DNA from: Rhizobacter sp.
GTDB taxonomy: Bacteria; Pseudomonadota; Gammaproteobacteria; Burkholderiales; Burkholderiaceae_C
Direction of reading: 5' to 3'
DNA length: 16,235 nt
Assembly: GCA_025351675.1 (NCBI GenBank)
Contig: JANXVK010000162.1
Location: forward strand, 1-16,235
Part shown: one piece after another, positions 1 through 7,885 of the stretch
How positions within the stretch are numbered: the stretch's first letter is position 1
How the letters are laid out: every line of letters begins with the position of its first letter
Notes under the pieces: model-generated
Seen by the model: the letters and a program-made list of their open reading frames with translations, nothing else
What the model was told of the DNA's origin: nothing
The model's database searches: none
Position numbers and translations under genes: made by a program

Positions 1-1
1 C

Positions 2-535
2 AACGCCGCGCTGTCGAAGAAGATCATCACCGAGGCGATGCAGACGGTGGACGTGGCCTTCGCCGAGGAGTGGACGTTCGACCATGCGATCGCGGTGCCG
101 CTGCACTTCCTGACGCCGGCCTACGACCTGCCGGTGATCCCCGCGAACATCAACTGCCAGGGCCCGCCGCTCGCGCCGCTGCATCGCGCCTGGGCCTTCG
201 GCGAAGCGCTGCGCCGGGCCGCAGACACCGTGCCCGAGCGCATCGCGATCGTCGGCACCGGCGGCATCAGCCATTGGCCGGCGACGCCCGACTCCGGCAA
301 GATCAACGCGGCGTGGGATCGCGAGTTTCTGGCGCGCTGGTCGCGCAACGACAAGGCCGCTCTGCTGTCTTACACCGATAACGAGTGTTACCGTGACGGT
401 GGGCAGGGCGCGTTCGAGATCCGCACCTTCATCGCCGTCGCCGCGGCGGCGCGCGGTGCGGGCATGGTCCGCCATTCGCAACCGATCCCCATATTCGCGG
501 TGAGCTGCACGATCGGCGTGATGGCCATCGCCTGA
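2..535 (+). CDS. hpaD: Class III (LigB-family) extradiol dioxygenase, 3' part; probable homoprotocatechuate 2,3-dioxygenase
   Basis: The reading frame is open from base 2, so the start lies outside the window and only about 177 C-terminal residues are visible. The product should open the ring of a catechol-type substrate using non-heme Fe(II) and O2. A conserved FDHAIAVPLHFL stretch carries the His (codon 83-85) that matches the acid/base His of LigB. The Glu in GAFEIRTF (codon 416-418) sits where LigB has its iron-ligand Glu; the two iron-ligand His residues would lie upstream. The motif GTGGISHW is also typical of the family. hpaF follows after 11 bases and hpaH after that, so homoprotocatechuate (3,4-dihydroxyphenylacetate) is the likely substrate. 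Substrate assignment is inferred from the neighbours; LigB-family members also cleave protocatechuate and gallate. Confidence 0.8.
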   Translation, partial: NAALSKKIITEAMQTVDVAFAEEWTFDHAIAVPLHFLTPAYDLPVIPANINCQGPPLAPLHRAWAFGEALRRAADTVPERIAIVGTGGISHWPATPDSGKINAAWDREFLARWSRNDKAALLSYTDNECYRDGGQGAFEIRTFIAVAAAARGAGMVRHSQPIPIFAVSCTIGVMAIA

Positions 536-546
536 CTGGAAACGTC

Positions 547-951
547 ATGCCGCACCTCGTCATCTTCTACAGCGCCAACCTCGACGCGCAGGCCGACATG
601 AACGCGCTGTGCCGCAGCCTCGCCGACACGATGCTCGCGCAGGTCGACGAGGCCGGCCAGCCAGTGTTCCCGCCCGGCGGCACGCGCGTGCTCGCGTACC
701 CGGCGCCGCGCTACGCGATCGCCGACGGCCAGAACGACTACGCGTTTGCCTACCTGAACTTGCGCATGGGACGCGGTCGCAGCGAGGCGACGCAGCAGCG
801 CATCGGCGAGGCGCTGCTGGCGGTCGCGAAGGAATTCTTCGACCCGATCCAGTTGCGTCGGCTCGTAGGCGTGACCTTGCAGATCGACATCGGCACCGAG
901 GTGTTCGACGGCAAGCTGAGCAACCTGCATCCCTTGTTCAAGAAAGACTAA
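547..951 (+). CDS. hpaF: 5-carboxymethyl-2-hydroxymuconate delta-isomerase
   Basis: This 134-residue protein is close in length to the E. coli enzyme (about 126). It should tautomerise 5-carboxymethyl-2-hydroxymuconate to 5-oxo-pent-3-ene-1,2,5-tricarboxylate in homoprotocatechuate breakdown. The product starts [11 protein letters not shown], so Pro becomes residue 1 after Met removal, the catalytic base of this tautomerase-superfamily enzyme. [21 protein letters not shown] matches the family's central conserved block, and the C-terminus (LHPLFK) resembles HALFK of the E. coli protein. It begins 11 bases after the dioxygenase stop with a GGAAA-like ribosome site, and ends 4 bases before hpaH, so it is translated from the same operon mRNA. 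Confidence 0.9.
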   Translation: MPHLVIFYSANLDAQADMNALCRSLADTMLAQVDEAGQPVFPPGGTRVLAYPAPRYAIADGQNDYAFAYLNLRMGRGRSEATQQRIGEALLAVAKEFFDPIQLRRLVGVTLQIDIGTEVFDGKLSNLHPLFKKD

Positions 952-955
952 ATCA

Positions 956-1759
956 ATGCTCGCGCAAGACACGATCGCCGCGCTTGCGAGGGAGCTCTAC
1001 AGCGCCCGCAAGACGCGCACCGCGCTGCGCCATTTCTCGCAGCGTTTCCCCGGAATGGACATCGCTGACGGCTACGCGATCCAGCGCGCGTGGGTTGCGC
1101 TCGAGCTGGCCGATGGCCGCGTCATCAAGGGCCGCAAGATCGGCCTGACCTCGCGCGCGATGCAGCAGGCGAGCCAGATCGACGAGCCCGACTTCGCGCC
1201 GCTGATGGACGACATGTTCTTCGCGGCCGGCACCGACTTGCGCGTCGATCGCTTCATCGCGCCGCGCGTCGAGGTCGAGCTCGCGTTCGTGCTCGGCAAG
1301 CCGCTCAAGGGCCCGGGGGCGACGCTGTTCGACGTGCTCTCGGCGACCGATTACGTGACGCCCGCGATCGAAATCATCGACGCACGCATCGAGCAGTTCG
1401 ACCGCGAGACCCGGGCGCCGCGCAAGGTGGTCGACACAATCAGCGACTTCGCCGCGAACGCCGGCATCGTGCTCGGCGGCCGGCCGGTCAAGCCGACCGA
1501 GTTCGACCTGCGCTGGGTCGGCGCGCTGCTGCACAAGAACGGTGTGATCGAAGAGACCGGTCTCGCCGCCGGCGTGCTGAACCACCCGGCGAACGGGGTG
1601 GCGTGGCTCGCGAATAAAATCGCGCCGTACGACGAGCAGTTGAACGCCGGTGACATCGTGCTCGCCGGCTCGTTCACGCGCCCGACCACCGCGCAGGCGG
1701 GCGACAACTTTCACGTCGACTACGGGCCGCTCGGCTCGGTCGCGTTCCGTTTCGTCTGA
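956..1759 (+). CDS. hpaH: 2-oxo-hept-4-ene-1,7-dioate hydratase
   Basis: The protein has 267 residues, the same length as E. coli HpaH/HpcG, and can be aligned with it by eye from end to end without gaps in the core. It adds water to 2-oxohept-4-ene-1,7-dioate to give 4-hydroxy-2-oxoheptane-1,7-dioate; the family is Mg-dependent. The divalent metal ligands known from HpcG, Glu106, Glu108 (in PRVEVELAF) and Glu139 (in PAIEIIDAR), are at the same positions here. Other shared blocks are [21 protein letters not shown] and [16 protein letters not shown]. It starts 4 bases after hpaF, with AAGAAAG at the hpaF end as likely ribosome site. Confidence 0.95.
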   Translation: MLAQDTIAALARELYSARKTRTALRHFSQRFPGMDIADGYAIQRAWVALELADGRVIKGRKIGLTSRAMQQASQIDEPDFAPLMDDMFFAAGTDLRVDRFIAPRVEVELAFVLGKPLKGPGATLFDVLSATDYVTPAIEIIDARIEQFDRETRAPRKVVDTISDFAANAGIVLGGRPVKPTEFDLRWVGALLHKNGVIEETGLAAGVLNHPANGVAWLANKIAPYDEQLNAGDIVLAGSFTRPTTAQAGDNFHVDYGPLGSVAFRFV

Positions 1760-1776
1760 TCCCGGGAGAGTTCGCG

Positions 1777-2550
1777 ATGAATGCTGCTTCGACCTCGACC
1801 GATTCCCGTCCCGCCCATATCGACGCCGAAGAATGGGCGCTGCGCGTGCAGCTCGCCGCGACCTATCGCATCTTCGACATGATGGGTTGGACCGAGCTGA
1901 TCTACAACCACATCTCGCTGCGCGTGCCGGGCCCCGAGGTTCACTTCCTGATCAACCCGTTCGGCCTGCACTACAGCGAGGTCACGGCCTCGAACCTGCT
2001 GAAGATCGACTTGCAGGGCCGCATCATCGGCGAGAGCCGCTGGCCGTTCAACCCGGCCGGTTTCACGCCGCACGCGACGATCCACGCGAGCGTGCCGGGC
2101 GCGCACTGCGTGATGCACACGCACACGACCGCCGGCATGGGCGTGGCCTGCCTCGAAGACGGCCTGTCGCCCAGCAACTTCTACGCCGCGCAACTGCACG
2201 GCAAGCTCGCGTACCACGACTTCGAGGGCATCACGGTGCATGCCGACGAAGGCCCGCGGCTGTTAAAGAGCATCGGCGACCGGCCTGCGGTGATCTTGCG
2301 CAACCACGGGCTGCTGGCGTGGGGCGAGACGCCCGCGCGCACCTTCGCGGTGCTGTGGCTGCTGCAGCGCGCCTGCGAGATCCAGCTCGCGACGCAGTCG
2401 ATGGGCAAGCCGCTGATGGTGAGCGAAGCCATTCAAGCAAAATGCACGGCCGACTCGCTGCAGTTCAGTGCCCGCTTCGGCGCCGGGCAGGATGTGTTCG
2501 ACGCGCTGGTGCGCAAGCTCGACCACATCGATACCAGCTACCGCAGCTAA
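1777..2550 (+). CDS. Class II aldolase/adducin-family protein, function uncertain
   Basis: A 257-residue cytoplasmic protein of the class II aldolase/adducin fold. The metal-binding His residues are visible: His114 and His116 (VMHTHTTAGMG) and His177 (RNHGLLAWG). The block NPAGFTPHATIHAS has Gly95 where fuculose-phosphate aldolase has its catalytic Glu (PSSEW), 19 residues before the first metal His, so a classical aldolase mechanism is doubtful. A good ribosome site (GGGAGAG, 1763-1769) precedes the ATG. Its position after hpaH suggests it could stand in for HpaI, splitting 4-hydroxy-2-oxoheptanedioate to pyruvate and succinic semialdehyde. An alternative is oxygenase-type chemistry as in CloR/NovR of the same fold family. 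Family assignment is firm; function is inference. Confidence 0.85.
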   Translation: MNAASTSTDSRPAHIDAEEWALRVQLAATYRIFDMMGWTELIYNHISLRVPGPEVHFLINPFGLHYSEVTASNLLKIDLQGRIIGESRWPFNPAGFTPHATIHASVPGAHCVMHTHTTAGMGVACLEDGLSPSNFYAAQLHGKLAYHDFEGITVHADEGPRLLKSIGDRPAVILRNHGLLAWGETPARTFAVLWLLQRACEIQLATQSMGKPLMVSEAIQAKCTADSLQFSARFGAGQDVFDALVRKLDHIDTSYRS

Positions 2551-2572
2551 AAAAGAACGCGAGACTTTTGTC

Positions 2573-3712
2573 ATGGCGCTGATCTATTACCTGACCCAGG
2601 TTCACCTCGAATTCGGCGCGCGCACACTGCTGGCCGCCGAGTGCGAGCGCATCGGCATCAAGAAGCCGCTGATCGTCACCGACGCCGGCGTGCGCGCGGC
2701 CGGCGTGCTGCAGAAGGTGCTCGATGCACTGCCGGCGTCACTGCAGGGCCCGATCTACGACCGCACGCCGTCGAACCCGACCGAAGCCGCGGTGCGCGAG
2801 GCCGCGGCAATGTTCAACGAACACCAGTGCGACGGCCTGATCGCGGTCGGCGGCGGCTCGTCGCTCGACTGCGCGAAGGGCGTCGCGATAGCCGCCACGC
2901 ACCCCGGCCCGCTCGTCACCTACGCAACCATCGAAGGCGGCAGCGCGAAGATCACCGAAGCCGCGGCGCCGCTGATCGCGGTACCCACGACCTCGGGCAC
3001 CGGCAGCGAAGTGGCGCGCGGCGCGATTCTGATCACCGACGATCACCGCAAGCTCGGCTTTCATTCCTGGCATCTGCTGCCGCGCTCGGCGATCTGCGAC
3101 CCTGAACTCACGCTCGGCCTGCCGCCCGGCCTGACCGCCGCCACCGGCATGGACGCGATCGCGCACTGCATGGAAACTTTCATGGCCGCGGCCTTCAATC
3201 CGCCGGCCGACGGCATCGCGCTCGACGGCTTGGAGCGCGGCTGGGGGCACATCGAGCGCGCCACGCGAGACGGGCAAGACCGCGAGGCGCGGCTGAACAT
3301 GATGAGCGCGTCGATCCAGGGCGCGATGGCGTTCCAGAAGGGCCTGGGCGCGGTGCATTCGCTCTCGCACAGCCTCGGCGGCGCGAACCCGCGGCTGCAC
3401 CACGGCACGCTCAACGCGATGTTCCTGCCCGCGGTGGTGCGCTTCAACGCGAGCGCCGAGAGCGTCGTCAAAGACAAGCGGCTGGCCCGCATGGCGCGCG
3501 CGATCGGGCTGCAGAGCGGCGGCGACATCCCCGATGCAATCCGCGACCTGAACGCACGCCTCGGGTTGCCGTCGGGCTTGGCCGCGATGGGTGTCGAGCA
3601 CGCGCTGTTCGAGCGCATCGTCAGCGGTGCGTTGGCCGATCACTGCCACAAGACGAATCCGCGCATCGCCAGCGCCGACGAGTACCGCGAGCTGCTCGAA
3701 GCCTCGCTCTGA
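2573..3712 (+). CDS. Iron-containing (group III) alcohol dehydrogenase
   Basis: The 379-residue product has the layout of the FucO/maleylacetate-reductase family. The N-terminal nucleotide-binding half has the GGGSSLDCAKG loop (residues 93-103) and PTTSGTGSE (138-146). The C-terminal half holds the metal site: Asp194 and His198 in MDAIAHCME, His262 in VHSLSH, and His277 in HHG. It would interconvert an aldehyde and an alcohol with NAD(P)H. The start at 2573 is chosen because the protein then begins just ahead of the first beta strand; the reading frame is open upstream but overlaps the aldolase gene. The ribosome site is weak. Being last in the ring-cleavage operon, it may act on the C4 semialdehyde released in the lower pathway (to 4-hydroxybutyrate), but that substrate is a guess. 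Confidence 0.88.
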   Translation: MALIYYLTQVHLEFGARTLLAAECERIGIKKPLIVTDAGVRAAGVLQKVLDALPASLQGPIYDRTPSNPTEAAVREAAAMFNEHQCDGLIAVGGGSSLDCAKGVAIAATHPGPLVTYATIEGGSAKITEAAAPLIAVPTTSGTGSEVARGAILITDDHRKLGFHSWHLLPRSAICDPELTLGLPPGLTAATGMDAIAHCMETFMAAAFNPPADGIALDGLERGWGHIERATRDGQDREARLNMMSASIQGAMAFQKGLGAVHSLSHSLGGANPRLHHGTLNAMFLPAVVRFNASAESVVKDKRLARMARAIGLQSGGDIPDAIRDLNARLGLPSGLAAMGVEHALFERIVSGALADHCHKTNPRIASADEYRELLEASL

Positions 3713-3714
3713 GC

Positions 3715-3776
3715 GCGCTGGGCCGGGATCAGACCGCTTGCTCACGCACCATGTGAGAAGCGGTGGCGCTGGGCCG
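3715..3776 (+). terminator. Hairpin after the ring-cleavage operon, flanked by 11-base direct repeats
   Basis: Arms 3733-3745 and 3753-3764 form a 12-pair stem (ACCGCTT plus CTCAC) with one bulged G at 3740 and a 7-base loop. There is no T-run after it, so a rho-independent terminator is only a possibility. The copies of GCGCTGGGCCG at 3715-3725 and 3766-3776 flank the hairpin. Confidence 0.4.
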
Positions 3777-3797
3777 TCTGAGGCCGCCACGACGCTC

Positions 3798-3814
3798 ATG
3801 CGCATTTTGCGCAT
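3798..3814. promoter_or_regulatory. Perfect inverted repeat upstream of the first sbp gene, candidate operator
   Basis: ATGCGCA, a 3-base TTT spacer, and TGCGCAT form a perfect dyad about 45 bases upstream of the putative -10 element of the first sbp gene. Its place upstream of a promoter fits an activator site. CysB is encoded in the locus and is an obvious candidate, but this dyad is not a known CysB consensus. Confidence 0.4.
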
Positions 3815-3866
3815 ATCAATCGGCGATTTGATTCGTTCCTCGATGGCGACGCTGTCACTAGCATCG
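3815..3866 (+). promoter_or_regulatory. Putative promoter/operator of the first sulfate-binding protein gene
   Basis: The stretch contains ATCAATCG (3815-3822), a TTGATTCGTTCC region, and the imperfect dyad CGACGCT (3847-3853) with AGCATCG (3860-3866), which overlaps a -10-like TAGCAT (3859-3864). The same elements recur upstream of the second sbp gene. No good -35 is visible, which fits a promoter that needs an activator. The TSS is not determined. Confidence 0.45.
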
Positions 3867-3918
3867 TCGCAGACGGTCGCATGACCGATCGATGGACCCC
3901 TCAAAGGACGCTTCTCCC

Positions 3919-4932
3919 ATGACGACGGCTCGAACGTTTCTCCGCACCGCGGCCACGCTGGCACTCGCGGCCGCGGCCGGCTTGGCAGCCGCCAAGGACA
4001 TCACGCTGCTCAACGTCTCGTACGACCCGACGCGCGAGCTCTACCAGGATTACAACGCCGCGTTCGCCAAATACTGGCAGGCCAGGACCGGCAACAAGGT
4101 CAGCGTCAAGCAGTCGCACGGCGGCTCGGGCAAGCAGGCGCGTTCGGTGATCGACGGCATCGAAAGCGATGTGGTCACGCTCGCGCTGGCCTACGACATT
4201 GACGAGATTGCGGAGCGCTCGAAGCAGATCGCGCCCGACTGGCAGAAACGCCTGAAGCACAACAGCACGCCGTATTCGTCGACCTACATTTTCTTGGTGC
4301 GCAAGGGCAACCCGAAAGGCATCAAGGACTGGTCCGATCTGATCAAGCCGGGCGTGTCGGTGATCACCGCCAACCCCAAGACATCGGGCGGCGCGCGCTG
4401 GGGCTACCTGGCCGCGTACGGCTACGCGCTGAAACAGCCGGGTGGCAACGACACCAAGGCCAAAGACTTCATCGCCAAGCTGTTCAGCAACGTGCCGGTG
4501 CTCGACTCTGGCGCGCGCGGCTCGACCGTGACCTTCGCCGAGCGCGGCATCGGCGACGTGCTGCTGGCGTGGGAAAACGAAGCCTGGCTGTCGCTGAAGG
4601 AATTCGGCAACGACAAGTTCGACATCGTCTACCCGCCCACCAGTATCTTGGCCGAGCCGCCCGTGACCGTGGTCGACAAGGTCGTCGACAAACGCGGCAC
4701 GCGCGACGTGGCAACCGCTTACCTCGAGTACCTGTACAGCCCGGCAGGCCAGGACATCGCGGCGCGCAACTTCTACCGTCCGACCGACCCGGTAGTGGCG
4801 GCCAGGTACGCGAAGAACTTCCCGAAGATCTCGCTGTTCACGATCGACGACGTGTTCGGCGGCTGGGCCAAGGCGCAGAAGACGCACTTCGCCGACGGCG
4901 GTGTGTTCGACCAGATTTACACGAAGAAGTAG
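3919..4932 (+). CDS. sbp: Sulfate ABC transporter periplasmic substrate-binding protein
   Basis: A 337-residue periplasmic binding protein that delivers sulfate (or thiosulfate) to CysTWA. A Sec signal peptide (residues 1-25, Arg-bearing n-region then an Ala/Leu-rich core, cut near LAAA-KD) precedes the mature [13 protein letters not shown] start typical of Sbp/CysP. The sulfate site is intact: [17 protein letters not shown] (152-160, Ser156-Gly157-Gly158), Ala199 in DSGARGST, and Trp218 in AWENEA, matching Ser130, Gly131, Gly132, Ala173 and Trp192 of the Salmonella protein. The ATG at 3919 is preferred over an in-frame ATG at 3892 because AAGGA at about 3904-3908 is correctly spaced for it and the signal peptide then begins normally. 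A paralogue follows after 128 bases. Confidence 0.93.
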   Translation: MTTARTFLRTAATLALAAAAGLAAAKDITLLNVSYDPTRELYQDYNAAFAKYWQARTGNKVSVKQSHGGSGKQARSVIDGIESDVVTLALAYDIDEIAERSKQIAPDWQKRLKHNSTPYSSTYIFLVRKGNPKGIKDWSDLIKPGVSVITANPKTSGGARWGYLAAYGYALKQPGGNDTKAKDFIAKLFSNVPVLDSGARGSTVTFAERGIGDVLLAWENEAWLSLKEFGNDKFDIVYPPTSILAEPPVTVVDKVVDKRGTRDVATAYLEYLYSPAGQDIAARNFYRPTDPVVAARYAKNFPKISLFTIDDVFGGWAKAQKTHFADGGVFDQIYTKK

Positions 4933-4987
4933 GACGGGCGTCGGTCGGCGCGCGGCTTTGCTCGGATAGCGAATAAGCAAGCTCGAA

Positions 4988-5026
4988 ATCAATCGTTTCC
5001 TGCGGTGTCGACGCTCCCTAGCATCG
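4988..5026 (+). promoter_or_regulatory. Putative promoter/operator of the second sbp-like gene
   Basis: Contains ATCAATCG (4988-4995), TTTCCT (4996-5001) at a -35-like position, and the imperfect dyad CGACGCT (5009-5015) with AGCATCG (5020-5026) overlapping a -10-like TAGCAT (5019-5024). These are the elements seen upstream of the first sbp gene, with ATCAATCG-to-dyad spacing 11 bases shorter. The match suggests shared control and that the gene duplication carried its regulatory region. Confidence 0.45.
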
Positions 5027-5060
5027 GGGCATTCGACACCGCCGCGCGCTGCGCCCGACC

Positions 5061-6113
5061 ATGCCTGATTCCGTGCTTTTCGATCTGCCCACTGCGGGCC
5101 GCCTGACTCGCCGTAGCGGCCTGCAGTGGGGCGCTGCGTCACTCTGGCTCGGTGTCACTGGCACCGCGCACGCAGCCGCCCAGACGCTGCTCAACGTCAG
5201 CTACGACGTGTCGCGCGAGTTCTACAAGGACTACAACGCGCTCTTCGCCGCTCACTGGAAGAAGACCGCCGGCGACGACCTGACGCTGAACCAGTCGCAC
5301 GGCGGCTCGAGCAAGCAGGCGCGCAGCGTCGTCGACGGCCTCGAAGCCGACGTGCTGACGATGAACCAGGCCAACGACATCGACGTGCTGCACGACCGCG
5401 CCAACCTGATTCCGGCCGACTGGGCCAAGCGCCTGCCCGACAACAGCTCGCCGACCACGTCCACGTCGGTGATTCTGGTGCGCAAAGGCAACCCGAAGCA
5501 GATCCGCGACTGGGACGATCTGGGCCGTGCCGGCATCGCGGTGATCATTCCGAACCCCAAGACCTCGGGCAACGGCCGTTACACCTACCTGGCGGCCTGG
5601 GGCGCGGCGCTGAAGAAGGGTGTGAACCCGGCTGCTGCGCAGGCGCTGATGCGCCGCATCTTCGCCAACGTGCCGGTGCTCGACGGCGGCGGGCGCGCCG
5701 CCACCACCACCTTCGCCCAACGCAAGCTCGGCGATGCGCTGGCGACCTTCGAGAGCGAGGTGCCGCTGATCCTGCGCGAGTTCGGCAACGATTTCGAAGC
5801 GGTGTACCCGGCCTGGAGCATCCTGGCCGAGAACCCGGTGACGGTGGTCGACAAAGTCGTCGACAAACGTGGCACACGCAAGGCCGCCGAGGCCTACCTC
5901 AAGTACCTGTGGTCCGACGAAGGCCAGGAGCTGGCGGCCAGGCACAGCCTGCGGCCACGCTCGGCCAAGGTGCTCGCGAAGTACGCCAAGCAATTCCCCA
6001 AGCTTCAGCTGTTCACGGTCGACGAACTCTTCGGGGGCTGGAAGAAGGCGCAGAAGGATCACTTCGACGACGGCGGTCTGTACGACCAGATCGTCGCCAC
6101 CGCCAAGCGCTGA
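5061..6113 (+). CDS. Diverged sulfate-binding-protein paralogue of the cysTWA operon
   Basis: A 350-residue periplasmic binding protein aligned over its whole length with the preceding Sbp (shared [33 protein letters not shown]). The leader has a TRRSGLQW stretch before a hydrophobic core and an AHA-AA cleavage site, which could be a Tat-type signal. The ligand pocket is changed: NPKTSGGAR is NPKTSGNGR (Asn171 in place of Gly), DSGARGST is DGGGRAAT (Gly211 for Ala), and the Trp of AWENEA is Phe230. Trp192 of the Salmonella protein donates a hydrogen bond to sulfate that Phe cannot. cysT follows after 9 bases, so this copy is the one co-transcribed with the permease. Specificity is therefore uncertain. 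The ATG has no clear ribosome site; GTG at 5073 is an alternative start. Confidence 0.88.
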   Translation: MPDSVLFDLPTAGRLTRRSGLQWGAASLWLGVTGTAHAAAQTLLNVSYDVSREFYKDYNALFAAHWKKTAGDDLTLNQSHGGSSKQARSVVDGLEADVLTMNQANDIDVLHDRANLIPADWAKRLPDNSSPTTSTSVILVRKGNPKQIRDWDDLGRAGIAVIIPNPKTSGNGRYTYLAAWGAALKKGVNPAAAQALMRRIFANVPVLDGGGRAATTTFAQRKLGDALATFESEVPLILREFGNDFEAVYPAWSILAENPVTVVDKVVDKRGTRKAAEAYLKYLWSDEGQELAARHSLRPRSAKVLAKYAKQFPKLQLFTVDELFGGWKKAQKDHFDDGGLYDQIVATAKR

Positions 6114-6122
6114 AGGAACGCC

Positions 6123-6965
6123 GTGTTCCTGTCTCGCACCCTGCTCAAGCGGCACAGCGTGCTGCCGGGCTTCGACCTGGCGCTCGGCTTCACGCTGCTG
6201 TACCTCGGGTTGATCGTGCTCGTCCCGCTGTCGGCGGCGTTCCTGAAGACCTTCACGATGACCTGGCCGGCGTTCCGGGACGCCGTCACGTCGCCGCGTG
6301 TCGTCGCCTCGTACCGGTTGACCTTCGGGGCCTCGCTGGCGGCGGCGTTGCTGAACTCGGTGTTCGGCTTGATCGTGGCCTGGGTGCTGGTGCGCTACGA
6401 GTTCCCTTTCAAGCGCATCGTCGACGCGCTCGTCGACCTGCCGTTCGCGCTGCCCACGGCGGTGGCCGGGATCGCGCTGACTTCGTTGTACGCGGCGAAC
6501 GGCTGGATCGGCCAGTACCTGGCGCTGATCGGCATCAAGGTGTCGTACACGCCGCTCGGTGTGTTCGTGGCCTTGACCTTCATCGGCCTGCCCTTCGTCG
6601 TGCGCACGGTGCAGCCGGTGCTCGAAGACATGCAGAAGGAACTGGAAGAAGCCGCAGCCACGCTCGGTGCGACGCGGGCGCAGACCTTCACCCGGGTGAT
6701 CCTGCCGATCCTCACGCCCGCTTTGCTGACCGGCTTCGCGCTCGCCTTCGCGCGTGCACTCGGTGAATACGGCTCGGTGATCTTCATCGCCGGCAACATG
6801 CCGATGATCTCGGAGATCACGCCGCTGCTGATCATCACCAAGCTGGAACAGTACGACTACCAGGGCGCGACGGCCATCGCCGTCGTCATGCTCGTCGCCG
6901 CGTTCGCCATGCTGCTGGCGATCAACCTGCTGCAGGCTTGGGCGCGCAAGCGCCAGGGGCGCTGA
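6123..6965 (+). CDS. cysT: Sulfate ABC transporter permease CysT (CysU)
   Basis: This 280-residue inner-membrane protein forms the sulfate channel with CysW. Hydrophobic segments are seen near residues 16-40, 66-90, 105-125, 142-162, 200-222 and 250-270, as expected for about six helices. The EAA loop that docks on CysA is at about 171-195 ([20 protein letters not shown]). [15 protein letters not shown] and [14 protein letters not shown] are CysT hallmarks. The start is GTG at 6123 with AAGGAA at 6113-6118, overlapping the stop of the binding-protein gene, so translation is likely coupled. The length matches E. coli CysU (277). Confidence 0.95.
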   Translation: MFLSRTLLKRHSVLPGFDLALGFTLLYLGLIVLVPLSAAFLKTFTMTWPAFRDAVTSPRVVASYRLTFGASLAAALLNSVFGLIVAWVLVRYEFPFKRIVDALVDLPFALPTAVAGIALTSLYAANGWIGQYLALIGIKVSYTPLGVFVALTFIGLPFVVRTVQPVLEDMQKELEEAAATLGATRAQTFTRVILPILTPALLTGFALAFARALGEYGSVIFIAGNMPMISEITPLLIITKLEQYDYQGATAIAVVMLVAAFAMLLAINLLQAWARKRQGR

Positions 6966-6973
6966 GAACGTTC

Positions 6974-7885
6974 ATGTCCACGACCACGACCACCTTGGCA
7001 GCGGCGCCCGCGCTGCGCCGACCGATCGCGCCGCGCACTGCACTGGCGGCCACCGCCGAACCCCCCTGGGTGCGCCGCACCCTGATCGGGCTGGCGCTCG
7101 CGTTCCTCGCGTTCTTCCTGTTCGTGCCGCTGGCGGCCGTGTTCTTCGAGGCCTTCAAGAAAGGCTGGGGCGTGTACCTCGCCGCCATCACCGAACCCGA
7201 CGCGGTGTCGGCGATCTGGCTGACGCTGATCGCCGCAGCGATCTCGGTGCCGCTGAACCTCGTGTTCGGCATCGCCGCCGCCTGGTCGATCGCGAAGTTC
7301 GACTTCCGTGGCAAGAACCTGCTGCTGACCCTGATCGACCTGCCGTTCTCGGTCTCGCCGGTGATCGCCGGCCTGATCTACGTGCTGATCTTCGGCCTGC
7401 AGGGCTGGTTCGGTGCTTCGCTGCGCGACCACGACCTGCGCGTCATCTTCGCCCTGCCGGGGATCGCGCTCGCCACGGTCTTCGTGACCTTCCCGTTCGT
7501 CGCCCGCGAGCTGATCCCGCTGATGCAGGCGCAGGGCCAGGAGCAGGAAGAAGCCGCGCGTGTGCTCGGCGCCTCGGGCTGGCAGATGTTCTGGCGCGTC
7601 ACGCTGCCCAACGTGAAATGGGCGCTGCTCTACGGCGTGATCCTGTGCAACGCGCGGGCGATGGGCGAGTTCGGTGCCGTCAGCGTGGTTTCCGGCCACA
7701 TCCGCGGCCAGACCAACACGATGCCGCTGCACATCGAGATCCTCTACAACGAATACCAGTTCGCCGCGGCCTTCGCGGTGGCTTCGCTGCTGGCGCTGCT
7801 GGCGCTGGTGACGCTGGTCTTGAAGTACGCGGTCGAACAGCGTGTGAAGAAGCAGAAGCGCAGCGCTTCGGGAAGAAACGAATGA
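6974..7885 (+). CDS. cysW: Sulfate ABC transporter permease CysW
   Basis: A 303-residue inner-membrane partner of CysT. After a polar, low-complexity N-terminus (STTTTT, then Ala/Pro/Arg-rich to about residue 34) come hydrophobic helices starting at residues 36-60. The EAA loop lies at about 189-212 ([21 protein letters not shown]). [20 protein letters not shown] and [33 protein letters not shown] are strongly characteristic of CysW. ATG 6974 is preferred to an in-frame ATG at 6938 because the latter lies inside cysT; the ribosome site is weak and coupling to cysT (8 bases upstream) is likely. Its last codons overlap the cysA start by 4 bases (ATGA). Confidence 0.95.
   Translation: MSTTTTTLAAAPALRRPIAPRTALAATAEPPWVRRTLIGLALAFLAFFLFVPLAAVFFEAFKKGWGVYLAAITEPDAVSAIWLTLIAAAISVPLNLVFGIAAAWSIAKFDFRGKNLLLTLIDLPFSVSPVIAGLIYVLIFGLQGWFGASLRDHDLRVIFALPGIALATVFVTFPFVARELIPLMQAQGQEQEEAARVLGASGWQMFWRVTLPNVKWALLYGVILCNARAMGEFGAVSVVSGHIRGQTNTMPLHIEILYNEYQFAAAFAVASLLALLALVTLVLKYAVEQRVKKQKRSASGRNE

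Noticed and set aside
2738..3964. Long open frame (408 codons) on the - strand opposite the Fe-ADH gene
   Set aside because: Composition is typical of an antisense shadow, and it covers a well-conserved dehydrogenase.
3901..5142. Long open frame (413 codons) on the - strand opposite the first sbp gene
   Set aside because: It lies opposite a clearly conserved gene, is rich in Arg/Val/Gly/Ala repeats with no recognisable domain, and follows from high GC codon bias.
5126..6766. Long open frame (546 codons) on the + strand across the second sbp gene and cysT
   Set aside because: It is an out-of-frame reading of two recognised genes, with Arg/Ala/Gly-rich noise and no domain.
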